Below are positions 35,593-46,961 of a stretch of 64,000 bases of DNA, one piece after another. Source of the DNA: Paramarasmius palmivorus. Taxonomy: Eukaryota; Basidiomycota; Agaricomycetes; Agaricales; Marasmiaceae. Location: NCBI GenBank assembly GCA_037176845.1, contig JAYKXP010000208.1, positions 1 to 64,000 of the forward strand, in the 5' to 3' direction. The first letter of the stretch is position 1. The number at the start of each line of letters is the position of its first letter. The notes beneath the pieces were generated by a model. It worked only from the letters and a program-made list of their open reading frames with translations, had not been told where the DNA came from and made no database searches. Made by a program: the position numbers and the translations under genes.

Positions 35593-38500
35593 TTGCTGCG
35601 GTACCGGAGTTTTGAATGCCACTTAATTAATAATAGATCTTCATTACTGATACGCACGCCTGAAGTGGAGGCAAATCACCATCAACTCTACCGTTTCGAA
35701 GGTGCAGGTGCCACATCAACTATTGCCGTGTTATTGCTCTGCCTTGCATTCAAGTCACTATCAGACGAAGTGCCTACCGCTGATACCATATCTCAGATTG
35801 CAGCACCTGTTGCAGTTAGAACGGCTTTCCTGGACCAGATGTGGTGTATGACACTTAAGCTGACTTGCACTTGTCTAAAGTGCCCCTTTTTGCGATCTGA
35901 AATGTTGGGTTCCTTTTTGACCTTAGAAAAAGTGAGAGTAATGATTGGATGTCCTCTGTATGCTATGCTAGATTGTGTAGCTCAAAAGACTTGGCTTTCT
36001 CTAAGGGGTGGAGATGCTATATGTTCCGCTAATATGTCTCGCTGGTGCCCAGTGGTGCCATTGTCCATGCATCAGTGTGGGCTTGGATTTAAGTTGCACT
36101 GTACAGGTGCTGGATTGCAGAATGATGAGAGCATTTTCTGCTCTGCTATTGGGGTCTGGCATTCGTTTACCATGCAGCGCACATTTTGTTGTACACAATT
36201 TTGCAGTGCTGAACATGTGCGTGAAGTGAAACTTGCAGAAGCACCTGCAGAGAAATCTATTGTATACAGATGGTGCACTTGCAATTCCTCGCTATGTTGG
36301 ACTGCCATTTTTATACCTTCACTATGGAAAGATGCACTAGTGACTTATATTAACTTGTTCCACTGCATAATACTTGGCTGTAGTCTTTGGATATGGCGAA
36401 TAATTCCTACTGGCAGAACTAATCATAAGCGCACCTTGCACAATGAGTTTAACTGCTCTCTTGAGATGCGAGGAGGTGGAAAAAGAATTCTGATTCCATG
36501 GGATATTGTGAATGCACATTTGCTACCTGCAGGTGAATCACTCTGTCCAAACTGCAGTGATGAGTTCAAGTTTGTGGCATTTGCTAGTGCTAATGAAGTA
36601 CAAAAGTATGATTCGCGCTCTCATGTTTTTCTTAATATTTGTGCAGCTGAACTTCTTCAATTTATGCCACTAAGCAGTAGCCGAAAGTTGGGAAGAGAAC
36701 ATGGAGCTCACAGGTCATCAAAGATGTCTCTTCAAGACCTTGTGGCATTCTTTGATAGTCACAGTTGTACACTATGTAGAACCCAACTAGCAGTAGTTCA
36801 TGTCACCAAAATGCCATTTATATCCCACAATATTATAGAAGGCACTGCACCAGATCAAAGCAGTCACTACTTTACAAACAACATAAGTGAATTTCCTCCT
36901 GCACCTGCTAGCGCATTAATTACAGATGCAATATTGCAAAGTGCTTGTAATAAACTAGCGCCAACTGTGTTTGAGGAGGCTGGATGTGCCATATGTGGCC
37001 AACTAGTAAGGAAAATTAACCTAACACCTATTCGCAATGTGCGGAGACTTTTGCATGTCTTAGAAGTCAGTGGAGTAACTAGAAAAGAGCGGCACTCTAC
37101 AGCAGATATAATTCAGGATTGTACTGGACCAGTATTAGCAACAAATTGCAGTCAAGTATGTAATACATGTCGGACATTTCTTTTAAAAGGAAAGATACCA
37201 AAATTAGCTTTAGCAACTGGATTATGGATTGGTGATATACCTGCTGAGTTAAGTTGCTTGTCTTATGTTGAAAAACTGTTGGTTGCGCGGGTGAGACATA
37301 CAGCAGTATTTGTTCGCATTTCATCTGGTGGAAGAAAGATGAAAGCAAATGCAATGGCATTTGAAGTACCTATGCCTAAAGTATACAATATACTTCCTCC
37401 ACCAAAGTCAGATATTAGTGAAATACTTGCTATACTCTTTACTGGTCCTACAAAGCCCTCAGTTGAAGATTATCAAAGAACACCCCTATTAATTCGCCGG
37501 AATGTTGTTAAGCAAGCATTACAATGGTTGATCATAAATCATATCGATTATCATGATATCACAATTTCAGATCAGCATTTAAATGAATATGATGAATCTC
37601 TGCCACCATGTGGTGTTATATGGAAAGAAGCTCCAGTTGCTAGTGTAGTAGAGTCAGAAGCATTACACGATGCAGATGGTGAAGATGGAACAGAGTCAGG
37701 GCAATGTCCTTTTACTGTGCATGGTGTAACAGAGGAGATGATATCAGAGTATACTCTGCAAGAAGTCATTGGCCTTGCAACTCAACACTTTAATAGTGGT
37801 GGCAAAGTGTTAGCTATAGGCCGCAGTGAACATGCTGAATCAATATGGAAAAACCCATCTCTTTATCCTCGAATGTTTCCATGGCTTTTTCCATATGGAT
37901 TTGGTGGTATTAATACAGCATCTCTATGTGAATCTGAACATAAGAAATATCTGTTGATGTATTATGACAAGCGCTTTCAGTATGATGAGAATTTTCCTAT
38001 TGTGGCATTCAGTCATGAACAAGTAAAAGCTGCTACTCAAGCTGGATGGTTGTTAGCAGATAAGCATTCATTTAGCAATGTAGCTGAGAAAATTAGCAAT
38101 CTTAATCAATCGGTACTACAAGATCTTGCATTCCGCATGTCTAATGGTGAAAAAATAATGCCACAAACACCTGATGAAATTGCTTGCTTTCAAACAATAT
38201 CAACTTTAGATCGTGTAGCTGGGCGCGTAGCTGGTTCAACTACAACAAAGAAATATATGCGCAATGAAGTATGGTCTTTAATTGCATATAAAGGTGCTCC
38301 TTCTTGGTATATAACTATATCGCCAGCTGATACTAGACATCCCTTATGCTTATACTTTGCTGATACAGAAGAAACATTTAGTCCAGATCTTAAAGAATAC
38401 TCACACCGCATTCAATTGATCTGCAGAAATCCTGTGGCATCTGCGCGATTTTTTGCTTATATGGTAGATATTTTTATCCAAGATGTTCTTGGTTATAATT

Positions 38501-41500
38501 CTCAGTCGAGAGGACTATATGGCAACCACAATGCACATTATGGTGTTGTGGAACAACAGGGCCGCCTTACACTGCATCTTCATTTGCTCCTTTGGATTAA
38601 GGGAGCTCTAACTCCATTTCAGATCCGAGAGAAACTCAAAGAAGGTATAAGTGACTTTAAAGACAAGCTTATTGAATATTTAGATAGTGCGTTTGCAGGT
38701 CAGTTTTTAAACAGCTCACATGACAAGGTTTATGAGGCTGTTGGAATTGCAAAACATCAGTCTGGTTATGTAGACCCTACTAAGTCTCTGCCTGTTCCAC
38801 CTCCACTAAGATGTGCATTACATGGAGTTGAATATATGCAGGTTAATTCATGCGAGTATTGTGCTACATATAATGACTGGTGTCAGAAATATATCTTTAG
38901 TGTCAATGACATTATACTTCGCACAAATAAGCATGATTGCCGCCGGAATCTTAATATAGATGGAACAGTTAAAAAGCGCCATATGTACAAAGGTTGCCAT
39001 GATAATAAATGGGGAAAGTGTAGAGCAAGATTTCCTCGCCCTCTTTATAAAGCAACTACTATTGATTCAGAGACAGGTGCAGTTACTATGCGGAAAGATG
39101 AAGCATGGTTTAATACATTCTCTTATCCACTATCTTATGTAATGAGGTCAAATACAGATGTTACTTATCTTGGATCAGGCACAGCACTTAAATCTGTAGT
39201 ACTGTATGTAACAGATTACATTACTAAAGCATCTTTAAAAACACATATTGTATTTGATGCTATTCTTGCTGTGTTTTCTAAACATACTGCATTAGTTCAT
39301 GGTAGTGAATCAAGTGAAGAAAAGGCTAGACAAATCCTTACAAAAACAGTTAATATTCTTTCTACTAAGATGGAGTTTGGTGCCCCACTTATTTGCTCAT
39401 ATCTTCTTGGATATCCTGATCACTATACTGACCACCACTTTATACCATTCTATTGGCAACAATATGTTGCGCGGGTTATGTCTGAAAGTGAACAAAATGG
39501 CCCACTTATGTTCACAGAAAAAGTAGCACTCTTAAAGCGAGGCAATAGAATAGTAGGTTTATCTCCTGTAATGGATTATACAGATCGGCCTGTTGAAACA
39601 AGTGGTCTTTGCTTATATGATTGGATAAGAACTGCACATAGGGTTACACTTAAAACTGCTATGAAGAAAAGGAAACTGCACCATGATTCAGACATTGAAT
39701 CCAATGAAGAATCTTTGCATGCTTCACAAGGATTATATAACACATTACCACCTAACTACTATTACTTCCTACCTTCACATGAACTTTCTAATACACATGT
39801 TACAAGACTGCAAAAGGATAGTTATAAACTTGTAGTTAATTTTGTAGGTGCAACACTACCGCGCAGAGACCAAGGTGATTTTGACTACTATAGTGCAGTC
39901 ATGCTAACACTATTCAAACCTTGGAGAACTGTTAATGATCTTAAGTCACATAATCAATCTTGGTCAGAAGTTTTCCACAAGTACAATTTTTCACCCTCTC
40001 AGAATGAATTAATGAATAATTTTATGATACGTTATGAAGCATTAGATGCGCGAGATGACTATCATGCACAAATGCGAAAATCTGATCCTCTAAGGACTAG
40101 TTGGGATACTCGCAGTGATATTAATTCTGATATAGATGAAGATGATATGTCTGGCCATGTGATAAGTGTTGAGACCAGTGATCCTTTGGATACATTTGAT
40201 TTTGAAACACCTGCTATATTGCAACAGTATACAAGTTCATATAAGAAACAGCTAGCACAGAAGATTGAAATCAGAAGTATCTTATCAAACTGTAAGTGGA
40301 ATCAGTGTATGAATCAAGTCACATCTTTACCAGAATCTGCTGCTATTACTCCACATACTCGTGAACATTGGAAATCAGCTGTTCAGTCTAAGCGGAAACA
40401 AGTTCTGGAAGAGAGAGCAAATACAGTGCCATCTCATGTTCGAACTAAGTTTATACAACATCGAGAGTCCAGAAAAAAACCTGACTGGGTATCTGAAGCG
40501 CGAGTTGTTGATAAATCTTACTTGACTAAATCATTCAATGCAGAAATTGCCCAGCAGCATATTAATGAATCTATAGCATTGTTTAGTTTGAATGAAGAAC
40601 AATGTCGAGCTTTCTGTATTATTGCAAATCATGCTTCATCTATATATAATGAGCAGCTTAAAATGTACATTGGTGGTATGGGCGGTACTGGAAAATCTAC
40701 AGTTTTAAAGGCTCTTATTCATTTCTTCTCTTTGCGCAATGAAAGTTACAGATTGCTTGTAGTTGCTCCAACAGGTAGTGCTGCTGCACTTTTAGGTGGC
40801 TCAACATATCACTCTGCATTTGGAATTAATGACTATACAGAAAATAACAATCTGCCTTTAGTAAGAGAGCGGTTAATGGGTGTACAATATATCTTTTTTG
40901 ATGAAGTTTCAATGCTATCTGCATGGGAGTTATATCGCATTAGTAAACAGCTTTGTGTATGTCAGCTAAAAGAAGATACAGAGTTTGGTGGTATTAATAT
41001 GATTTTTGCAGGGGATTTTGCACAGCTACCACCACCACTGGGTGGAGAAAGTATCTCGTTATATGGTAAAAGAATAGGTGTAATTCGAAGTTCTGTACAT
41101 GCTCAGGAAGAAGCTATAGGAAAGTCACTTTGGCATCATGTGACAACTGTAGTGATATTAAGGCAAAACATGCGCCAAAAGTCAGAAACTATTGAAGATG
41201 AGAAGTTTCGAGTAGCATTGGAAAACATGAGATATAGAAACTGCAGCGCTTCAGATATAGCTTTTTTAAACTCTAGAGTAACTTCTAATATTCCTGGTCT
41301 ACCATCTATATGTAGTGTGCTCTTTAGAAATGCAGCTATTATAACAGCATATAATGTTCAAAAAGACGAAATTAATGCAATTGGTAGCTTGCGATTTGCT
41401 CAAGAAACCAATCAGGAGTTAACTCATTTCTATTCTGAAGATATAATTAAACCTACTAATAAGCGCAAACAGCAGAAAAGAAATAGCGAAAATGTAATTG

Positions 41501-43383
41501 ACTTGAAAGCAATGACTCCACAGTGGCAAGAATATTTGTGGACATTAGAACCTAGTGCTTCTGATACTTTGGTTCCAGCTAAACTGAGTTTATGTAGAGG
41601 TATGCCTGTGATGATTCGCAAAAACCTGGCTACTGAGTTAAATATTACCCGCGGTCAAGAAGGAACAGTTTATGGATGGATCTCCCGCGGACCTCACCAA
41701 AGACAGCGTCTTGATACACTGTTTGTGAAGCTAACAAATCCACCATCTGATGTGCATATTGAAGGATTACCTGTTAATGTTGTACCAATTACACCCACTT
41801 CAGAATATGCAACTATTAGATTACCATATGGTAAAGGAAAAACACTGAAAGTATTTCGAACACAAGTAGATGTTGCACCTTGTTTTTCTATGACAGACTT
41901 TTCTTCTCAAGGTAAAACACGATTGCGCAATCCAGTACATCTTAATAACTGCCGCGATTTTCATGGATATTATACAGCCTTATCCCGCAGTTCAACAGCA
42001 CATGGTACCATTATTCTACAAGGATTTGATCCCAACAAGATTAAAGGAGGTCTTCAGGGATCTGCACTCCGCCAAGAATACCGCGAACTAGAATTACTAG
42101 ATGAAATTACCAAACAGCAATATAAAGAAGTTTTACCTCTAACAGTTCGAGGTAATACCCGGAACACACTTATTAAATCTTTTCGTGATGAAATTGGTCT
42201 GGACTTTAACCCACCTCATATTTATCATACTTTGAAATGGAGTAATAGTGATCCACTAGTGGTATCAGATGTTGACAGTATTTCTTGGAGGATTGTTTCA
42301 GATGATAGTACAGCTCAGAAGATGCACGCAGATGATACTGTTGATATCCAAAAACAGCACTATTTTCCTGGTAGAAATAGCACTAAGTCTAAGAGAGCTG
42401 TGCATAATAACATTACTACTACCAAATCTGCTTCAGTTAGTCAAAAAAGAGAATTTTCTGCTATACTGCCAAATGAACAGGGCACTAGCAAGCGGATACG
42501 ACTGGCAAACAATAGCTCTGATGCTTCTCCTTCTAATTTCTTATCTGCACCTATATGGAAAGACAATAGCTGCGCTTATGATGTAGTAATAGATATTCTG
42601 TGGTGCTTATGGAATACTGATTCTGTTAGATGGTCATCTTATTTTTGTCGCTCCAGTAATGATATTCTTATAAAGTTAGATTCTGTTTTTCAATCATGTG
42701 TAAATGCACGAATTTCAATTTCAGAGGGCCGAGATTTATATAGGTTATATATGATACATAAATATCCATCTCAGTTTATATATGGCTGCTTTACATCGCT
42801 AGCAGATCTAATAGACAAGACAACTTTAAACATATCAGTTGAAGCAACTAGCTCAAGTCTATGTAAACACTGCAGGAGCCCAATAGAAAACACAGATATG
42901 GTTGTCTTGAGAAATTCAGTTTTGTTTGTTCAATCAACTGCTGTAACTTTATGTATTTCTGATATGATGCGCAATTTTGCAGCTACTCACATTTATGCTC
43001 AACTTTTTCTATGTGCGTTATGTCTTTCTTCACTTGATTCACATACTGCTGACAGGTATCTGCCACTTGTGATTGTATTTGAACTCCATCAAACTGAATC
43101 TCAACACTTCTTGCCTTATATTGATCACCTGTTGCAGTTACCTATAGGTTCAACCCAAGTTGAGTATCATTTAGTAGGTATAACATATCATAAAGATGGC
43201 CATTTTATCTCTCGCACCATAGATAAGTCACACAATGTATGGTATCATGATGGTATGTCTGCTAATAATAGTCAGAGAGACCGATACTTGTTTAACAAAA
43301 ATATTCAAGCTCATAATCTTGATTTAACCAAGTGTCGCGGATATACTGCAACACATGTATTTTATGGAAAACATGCAGAGTAA
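35593..43383 (+). CDS. Helitron Rep/PIF1 helicase with C-terminal peptidase-like domain
   Basis: Intronless 2596-residue protein for rolling-circle transposition. In order: a Cys-rich N-terminus; a DUF6570-like zone (CAICGQ ... CNTCR, then LWIGDIPAEL and YVEKLLVARVRH, about 460-590); the Helitron_like_N/Rep zone with RLTLHLHLLLW (HUH-type His pair near residue 995) and YVTDYITK (two Tyr near 1205 and 1209, candidate nicking residues); a PIF1-type SF1 helicase with GGMGGTGKST (Walker A, about 1694), FFDEVSML (about 1768), AGDFAQLPPP, RQNMRQ and YTALSRSSTAHG near the end; and a C-terminal segment with DNSCAYDVVIDI (Cys near 2326) and DGHFISRTI ... VWYHDGM (His near 2536), arranged like a ubiquitin-specific or OTU-type cysteine peptidase. 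The first ATG is used; a later start is possible, since the first 100 residues are not recognisable. Confidence 0.85.
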   Translation: MLRYRSFECHLINNRSSLLIRTPEVEANHHQLYRFEGAGATSTIAVLLLCLAFKSLSDEVPTADTISQIAAPVAVRTAFLDQMWCMTLKLTCTCLKCPFLRSEMLGSFLTLEKVRVMIGCPLYAMLDCVAQKTWLSLRGGDAICSANMSRWCPVVPLSMHQCGLGFKLHCTGAGLQNDESIFCSAIGVWHSFTMQRTFCCTQFCSAEHVREVKLAEAPAEKSIVYRWCTCNSSLCWTAIFIPSLWKDALVTYINLFHCIILGCSLWIWRIIPTGRTNHKRTLHNEFNCSLEMRGGGKRILIPWDIVNAHLLPAGESLCPNCSDEFKFVAFASANEVQKYDSRSHVFLNICAAELLQFMPLSSSRKLGREHGAHRSSKMSLQDLVAFFDSHSCTLCRTQLAVVHVTKMPFISHNIIEGTAPDQSSHYFTNNISEFPPAPASALITDAILQSACNKLAPTVFEEAGCAICGQLVRKINLTPIRNVRRLLHVLEVSGVTRKERHSTADIIQDCTGPVLATNCSQVCNTCRTFLLKGKIPKLALATGLWIGDIPAELSCLSYVEKLLVARVRHTAVFVRISSGGRKMKANAMAFEVPMPKVYNILPPPKSDISEILAILFTGPTKPSVEDYQRTPLLIRRNVVKQALQWLIINHIDYHDITISDQHLNEYDESLPPCGVIWKEAPVASVVESEALHDADGEDGTESGQCPFTVHGVTEEMISEYTLQEVIGLATQHFNSGGKVLAIGRSEHAESIWKNPSLYPRMFPWLFPYGFGGINTASLCESEHKKYLLMYYDKRFQYDENFPIVAFSHEQVKAATQAGWLLADKHSFSNVAEKISNLNQSVLQDLAFRMSNGEKIMPQTPDEIACFQTISTLDRVAGRVAGSTTTKKYMRNEVWSLIAYKGAPSWYITISPADTRHPLCLYFADTEETFSPDLKEYSHRIQLICRNPVASARFFAYMVDIFIQDVLGYNSQSRGLYGNHNAHYGVVEQQGRLTLHLHLLLWIKGALTPFQIREKLKEGISDFKDKLIEYLDSAFAGQFLNSSHDKVYEAVGIAKHQSGYVDPTKSLPVPPPLRCALHGVEYMQVNSCEYCATYNDWCQKYIFSVNDIILRTNKHDCRRNLNIDGTVKKRHMYKGCHDNKWGKCRARFPRPLYKATTIDSETGAVTMRKDEAWFNTFSYPLSYVMRSNTDVTYLGSGTALKSVVLYVTDYITKASLKTHIVFDAILAVFSKHTALVHGSESSEEKARQILTKTVNILSTKMEFGAPLICSYLLGYPDHYTDHHFIPFYWQQYVARVMSESEQNGPLMFTEKVALLKRGNRIVGLSPVMDYTDRPVETSGLCLYDWIRTAHRVTLKTAMKKRKLHHDSDIESNEESLHASQGLYNTLPPNYYYFLPSHELSNTHVTRLQKDSYKLVVNFVGATLPRRDQGDFDYYSAVMLTLFKPWRTVNDLKSHNQSWSEVFHKYNFSPSQNELMNNFMIRYEALDARDDYHAQMRKSDPLRTSWDTRSDINSDIDEDDMSGHVISVETSDPLDTFDFETPAILQQYTSSYKKQLAQKIEIRSILSNCKWNQCMNQVTSLPESAAITPHTREHWKSAVQSKRKQVLEERANTVPSHVRTKFIQHRESRKKPDWVSEARVVDKSYLTKSFNAEIAQQHINESIALFSLNEEQCRAFCIIANHASSIYNEQLKMYIGGMGGTGKSTVLKALIHFFSLRNESYRLLVVAPTGSAAALLGGSTYHSAFGINDYTENNNLPLVRERLMGVQYIFFDEVSMLSAWELYRISKQLCVCQLKEDTEFGGINMIFAGDFAQLPPPLGGESISLYGKRIGVIRSSVHAQEEAIGKSLWHHVTTVVILRQNMRQKSETIEDEKFRVALENMRYRNCSASDIAFLNSRVTSNIPGLPSICSVLFRNAAIITAYNVQKDEINAIGSLRFAQETNQELTHFYSEDIIKPTNKRKQQKRNSENVIDLKAMTPQWQEYLWTLEPSASDTLVPAKLSLCRGMPVMIRKNLATELNITRGQEGTVYGWISRGPHQRQRLDTLFVKLTNPPSDVHIEGLPVNVVPITPTSEYATIRLPYGKGKTLKVFRTQVDVAPCFSMTDFSSQGKTRLRNPVHLNNCRDFHGYYTALSRSSTAHGTIILQGFDPNKIKGGLQGSALRQEYRELELLDEITKQQYKEVLPLTVRGNTRNTLIKSFRDEIGLDFNPPHIYHTLKWSNSDPLVVSDVDSISWRIVSDDSTAQKMHADDTVDIQKQHYFPGRNSTKSKRAVHNNITTTKSASVSQKREFSAILPNEQGTSKRIRLANNSSDASPSNFLSAPIWKDNSCAYDVVIDILWCLWNTDSVRWSSYFCRSSNDILIKLDSVFQSCVNARISISEGRDLYRLYMIHKYPSQFIYGCFTSLADLIDKTTLNISVEATSSSLCKHCRSPIENTDMVVLRNSVLFVQSTAVTLCISDMMRNFAATHIYAQLFLCALCLSSLDSHTADRYLPLVIVFELHQTESQHFLPYIDHLLQLPIGSTQVEYHLVGITYHKDGHFISRTIDKSHNVWYHDGMSANNSQRDRYLFNKNIQAHNLDLTKCRGYTATHVFYGKHAE

Positions 43384-46300
43384 TCTATAGCTGTTTTTCC
43401 TTGTAATATTTATTGTCTAAATGTAGCACTAGTGATGACACTATGCTTTCTGAGGTGCCCTGATGCAACCTCAGGCTGTATCGGGCTGTATCCTTGGGCC
43501 ACCCCAGGCTGATTCCTGCACTTCAAAACACGATTCTCCGGGCTGGACAGTGCTATAGCGGGATGAAAATCTGGCTCACCTTCAGGCTGTGTCGGGCAGG
43601 CTGTCAGATGGAATGTCACACCATTACAATTTACTGAGCTAAAATCCTTCCTTTTTGTGAATGTCACTTTGAGGGCTTCACTGTCTCTCCACAACATCAA
43701 ATATTAAAATGGTTTTTATATGTTCCCCTCGACGTTCTGCTGCTCAAACACACGTACATATTATACTCTCACCATATGAGAGGAGTTGGGTCTTTACGAG
43801 GCGCAAGCTGAACCTTTAGTTTCGGACAGGTCATCTATGGTTCAGCATACATACATGCAGAGCATTTGTACATAACAAGGTAACAACAAAATAGAATAGA
43901 AAATATAATAGTAGAATAGTAGAAAGTCAAGATAACATTGTCAAGGCCACGCCAACAATCCAGTGACTTCTAGATTAACTCGAGTTCCCAGCGCTTGGGT
44001 TATGCGACATCAATGACGACCTTAAATGCAACCTTGAAGACCAGCAGATCAGTGAACATTTTATGGTCAGAAAGGCGGCGCATACTAGTATCAGCACAGA
44101 ACAGCGCTTTCGGTGGGTATTATGACCAGGGTGTAAGGCTGTCTTTGGCTGGTAGACGCAGCATTTGATCTGTTACGCTTATGTGATAGTGCAAGGTTGG
44201 GATATGGCTGTCAAGATGTAGGAGTTCATCATCCTGAAACATCTGACGCGATGTTTGGGTGCAGCTGCAAAATTTGCAATGAGTCTTCGCTTGCATAAGA
44301 ATGGAGGAGTGGAGCTGGAAAATCTGGAGTCATTCTGTTTCTGATAATGAGTGTTGATGCCCCTGCTGGGACTGAGAGAAAGTAACAATGAAAGGTCAGG
44401 CCAGCTCCTTGATTTCGAGTGAGAAGATACACCTGTTGTAACCCGGTAATATTTCCTATCAAACTTCGACTTGTGTTACACACTGAGGTAGCATTACCTG
44501 AGAGATGTTCATTGCAAAGTAATAGATAAAACCAATATTGAAATCTATAGGTCTTCAGAAGGTCGCTCCCTGAGGAAAATCATGTGCACACCAACCTATA
44601 AGTCAGTCGCACCGCCAATGAAAAGGAAGAAGTCGCAGGTGGTTTTCACTTGTGATGGCAAGATATGCGCTTCATGATGTTCCTTGATGGTGCATAAACA
44701 CAGATGGGATGAAGAGAGGTAAAAGGTGAAGAGGCGAGAAGGCGAGAAGTATGAACACTGTTCAATTTCAAAGAGTAGACAGGAAATTACCTGCTGTTAT
44801 AGCCAAGAGTCAAGAGAAGTGGCCCAAGGATAGTCTTGATTTGTTGTCATGTCGGGAATATCAAAACTAGAAAAGGGGAGCAAGTGGAAGGGGTAGATGA
44901 AGAGTTGGTGCCATGACGGTGTGATAAAACTATGGAAAATTGTGCACTAACCTGCCATTCGCTGACATGGCACATTGATAGCTGTAATTTGCGGTCATGT
45001 CTTCTTCCTGATAGGCCAAACAAGCAGTCGGAGTGAGGGTTAGGTACGTTAGGTACCAGGTGCCTAGGTTAGGCCTAAAAACGCAGCTGACGTGATCAGC
45101 ATTTAACGTTCAATGTTCAACATGTACATCCATGTCCAAAATCCCCGGCGGTGAGTATAAGTAGCTTCAAGTTATTCTGAAAATCAATTTCAGTGTTGAG
45201 TCACCTCAATTTTTGGTATAAACAACACACCAATTCACCTCCATGTCTCCTGGTTCCACACTTAAAACCTCAGCACGGTGCCAACCTAGATTTTCAAGCT
45301 GCCGCCGCTTCCAACCACAATTGATCATATCTTTCGCATAGTATATGTGTGACTGGTAGTGACAGCAAGTGCATGGGACATCTTGTTGTGTTGGTCTCGT
45401 GTGGCATTGGTATATGTCTGGGATCTGACAGGACATACCTGTTAACGATTGCCTTATGCTCTGCTGTACCCAGTGAACTGGCATCACGAGAGTCTTGAGG
45501 AGAATGTGGACAGACAGAGAAGTTGTCAAATAAAGAGAATATCAGCGGTCATGGTGCAGTGTAGATGCTAACCAAGCTTATGAATATACACACCAAACAT
45601 GGAGAAGAACTGGGTTGTCGGCTCATCATAAGTCAATGTGTAACTTTATTAACTAAACGTGTGCCCAAATGAATTCCTTCATGTCTCGCAAAAGTTAAGC
45701 TGATGGTGATGGTGATGGTGGTTAGAAGGAAAGCGGAGATAGTAAAAAAGGAAACTGGGTTCAACACTGTTGAACAGTAAGCGCTCGTATAATCATAGGC
45801 GCTGGCACAAAAAAAAAATAAAAACTTTACCCTTGTGACAACATGTCACGATATGGGACATCGGGCTGACCCAAAGTGACCTCGGGATGCCCAAGGTACA
45901 TTGCTGGGCTGTTTCGGGCTATACAGGGCTCATTTTCGTTGGTAAAATCAAGCAACCTGTCGGGATTCCTGAGGCGCCCCCATAATAACCTTGGGCCACC
46001 CAATGTAGCTTCAGAACCCCCAAAGCAACCTCAGGAAGCATGAGGATCACTCGGGATGCCGCTAATAGCCTTATCAGCCCCGAATTTTGTCCAGAAAAAA
46101 TAGACATAGAAGTGAGATGCAATGGCGGGACTGAAAATTTTTGTATCAACCATGACACCGGTTTGAAACTCCAACTGAATTAGTCGGATCTTGCCAGCAT
46201 CAAGATATCAACTTATTTTCTCCGACCGTTCAAATATCCCTGGGATATCCCCTCACACCAGGTTTGTTAAGTATGTCAGTCTCCTCTGACCGTGATACTT

Positions 46301-46616
46301 CCATTTGCATAATGTCAAAATTTGAAGTAACTTCTCCGCTATAAATTTACATCAACTCAGAGATCGTTCAGCTGGGAAGCACTGAGGCTCCTATGAGCTT
46401 GACTATTCACCCACTGGTAGTTAACTACATCCTACAATACATCATGCATCATGACTTGTATCTTAGATACTTATAACAGAAAAATTGTTCACCCATACTC
46501 TCCATTCTCTCCATACTCCCAATCCCACCCATACGTGGTCGCGTATGGGAGTCTTTGATGGATTTTGATAGAAACCGGGTCTGGCGCATATGGGTGCATG
46601 GGATCCATGTCCCCCA
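43384..46616. other. Non-coding 3' region of the Helitron-like element
   Basis: No gene found. The region holds short simple repeats (for example a GATGGT run near 45704-45720), an A-rich run near 45810 and two related patches (about 43455-43600 and 45855-46075) that share phrases such as CTTGGGCCACCC and variants of TCGGGCTGT. Open stretches up to about 107 codons have no motif. Part of this may be captured or older repeat sequence. Confidence 0.45.
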
Positions 46617-46650
46617 TACACCCATGCGGGTGTAAATTTGCCTAGGCTAG
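46617..46650 (+). other. Candidate Helitron 3' end: hairpin plus CTAG
   Basis: TACACCC (46617-46623), loop ATGC and GGGTGTA (46628-46634) form a 7-bp stem. CTAG follows 7 bases later (46642-46645) and again at 46647-46650, which is 12 bases after the stem. Helitron 3' ends usually have a hairpin about 10-12 bases before CTRR. The base after CTAG is G, not the T expected of a canonical AT target. The stretch just upstream is also rich in palindromes (CCCATACG...CGTATGGG at about 46528-46550). Confidence 0.35.
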
Positions 46651-46961
46651 GCAAGTCTGCTCCTGCTTGTGGAGCACTGGACGCGACTACTACTGCTACA
46701 GGACTCCGCGGCTTTGGAAACCAAACGTTGGCAACTGCGTCGAGTTCAATGGCTATAACTTTTCTAATCCGATCCTACATTACTATCCGATACACATTCA
46801 CGACTAGTATACAATCAATTTCCACTGGCAGCAACTTGATTTCTATACAACCGTTCCCAAGAAAACGCATTCTCTGCCTAGTTTGGTCGGACAAGAATAG
46901 TGCTTTAAAAATGACTAAATTCAGCTTTGAAACTGTAAACAGTATGTACCTCCTGCGTTCC

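Larger units (their letters stand above)
35593..46650 (+). mobile_element. Autonomous Helitron-like element
   Basis: The element is defined by the giant Rep/helicase reading frame (35593-43383) and about 3.2 kb of non-coding DNA after it. The 5' end must lie between the last host-like exon (35532) and about 35.9 kb, where the composition changes to A/T-rich and CpG-poor; I could not fix the exact TC terminus. A candidate 3' end is the hairpin plus CTAG near 46617-46650. The host-like gene W begins downstream on the minus strand. The element splits an accessory gene block that otherwise continues on both sides. The single unbroken frame suggests recent activity. Its C-terminal peptidase-like domain recalls Helentron-type elements, whose ends do not follow the CTRR rule, so the 3' boundary is provisional. 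Confidence 0.6.

Noticed and set aside
43425..43432. CTAG followed by T just after the transposase stop as Helitron end
   Set aside because: No hairpin precedes it at the expected distance.
45040..45080. TTAGG-containing stretch resembling telomere repeats
   Set aside because: Units are irregular and few, with palindromic context; not a telomeric array.
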